This document shows positions 13,581 through 13,967 of a DNA stretch of 13,967 nt, piece by piece. The notes under the pieces are model-generated. The model was not told the origin of the DNA and searched no databases. It was given only the letters and a program-made list of their open reading frames with translations. The position numbers and the translations under genes were made by a program. The DNA comes from Baffinella frigidus (taxonomy: Eukaryota; Cryptophyceae; Cryptomonadales; Baffinellaceae). The stretch is from contig MU646423.1 in the NCBI GenBank assembly GCA_026770585.1, positions 563,782-577,748 of the forward strand, written 5' to 3'. Position 1 is the stretch's first letter. Each line of letters opens with the position of its first letter.

Positions 13581-13967
13581 CAGCCACCTCAAAGCTGCCC
13601 ACTCAGGCCCGCGCGGGAGTCCGCCTACTGCAGTGATAGCGGGGTAATTTCGCGAAAGCCACCTTCCATACACACTGTTAGTTTTTGAGTAGATTGAGGG
13701 CGTCAAACCTGGCGTGTTCGGGTCCCGACGTTGACAGTTTGTATGGGGGTCGACTTGAGCGAACATCGTGTCGCTAGCAGGGTACTGTTCACTGCTCAGT
13801 GCACCACAACAGAATCGGGCGATTCCAGGGTGCTTCAGCATACGGGATTGCCCCTCCACTAGGAACACTACGGGGAACATTCTAAAGTTATTCATTGGAT
13901 TGTTTCTCAAGGAAACATGCCAAAAGTCAGCAAATTTTGGTCACGTCATCCCCTGATTTCCGGGGGG

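Noticed and set aside
13516-13645. Exon 26 continuing to the stop at 13645 as the protein's end
   Set aside because: VPS13 continues well beyond VAB, the CAG|GTCCGT donor fits, and the tail contains an intronic repeat.

Overview
This window is eukaryotic nuclear DNA, most likely from a microalga or related protist. One gene on the + strand fills it and runs off both ends. I could follow 26 short exons (49-246 bases; 2742 coding bases, 914 codons) that join in one open frame from 148 to 13515. They are split by 25 complete introns averaging about 425 bases. The encoded segment is the middle of VPS13, the giant bridge-like lipid-transfer protein of membrane contact sites. It starts just before the VAB (SHR-binding) adaptor domain and holds all six VAB repeats, each with its invariant Asn (joined residues 157, 267, 385, 504, 718, 836). 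The N-terminal chorein/lipid-groove part would lie upstream. The APT1, C-terminal and PH-like parts would lie downstream.

Organism clues: the introns are packed with degenerate CCCTAAA-type (plant/algal telomere-like) repeats. Exons are G/C-rich at third codon positions. Every one of the 25 internal exons starts with G after the acceptor AG (AG|G). All 25 donors are G|GT with almost no consensus beyond that, and 18 of 25 introns are phase 0. A TTTAGGG-telomere alga fits. The invariant AG|G resembles dinoflagellates, but strict GT donors are less typical there, so the lineage stays open.

Layout: 1-2724 holds the strand before VAB and VAB repeat 1. 3054-4728 holds repeats 1-2. 5279-6486 holds repeat 3. 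6765-7772 holds repeat 4 and the start of a low-complexity loop. 8739-10852 holds the rest of the loop and the link to repeat 5. 11362-11886 holds repeat 5. 12410-13515 holds repeat 6 and the end of the domain. 13516-13967 is probably the next, incomplete intron.

The striking part is the introns. About half the exons have one or more decayed extra copies of their own splice junction in the adjoining intron: acceptor copies upstream, donor copies downstream. Several carry in-frame stops or a lost splice signal. One such copy seems to have seeded a 112-bp-period satellite. The introns also hold a family of inverted-repeat elements of about 155-165 bp present in four introns and in both orientations, a 119-bp MITE with a 7-bp target duplication, tandem palindromes and near-perfect hairpins. 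No RNA gene, CRISPR array, second protein gene or antisense gene could be supported.
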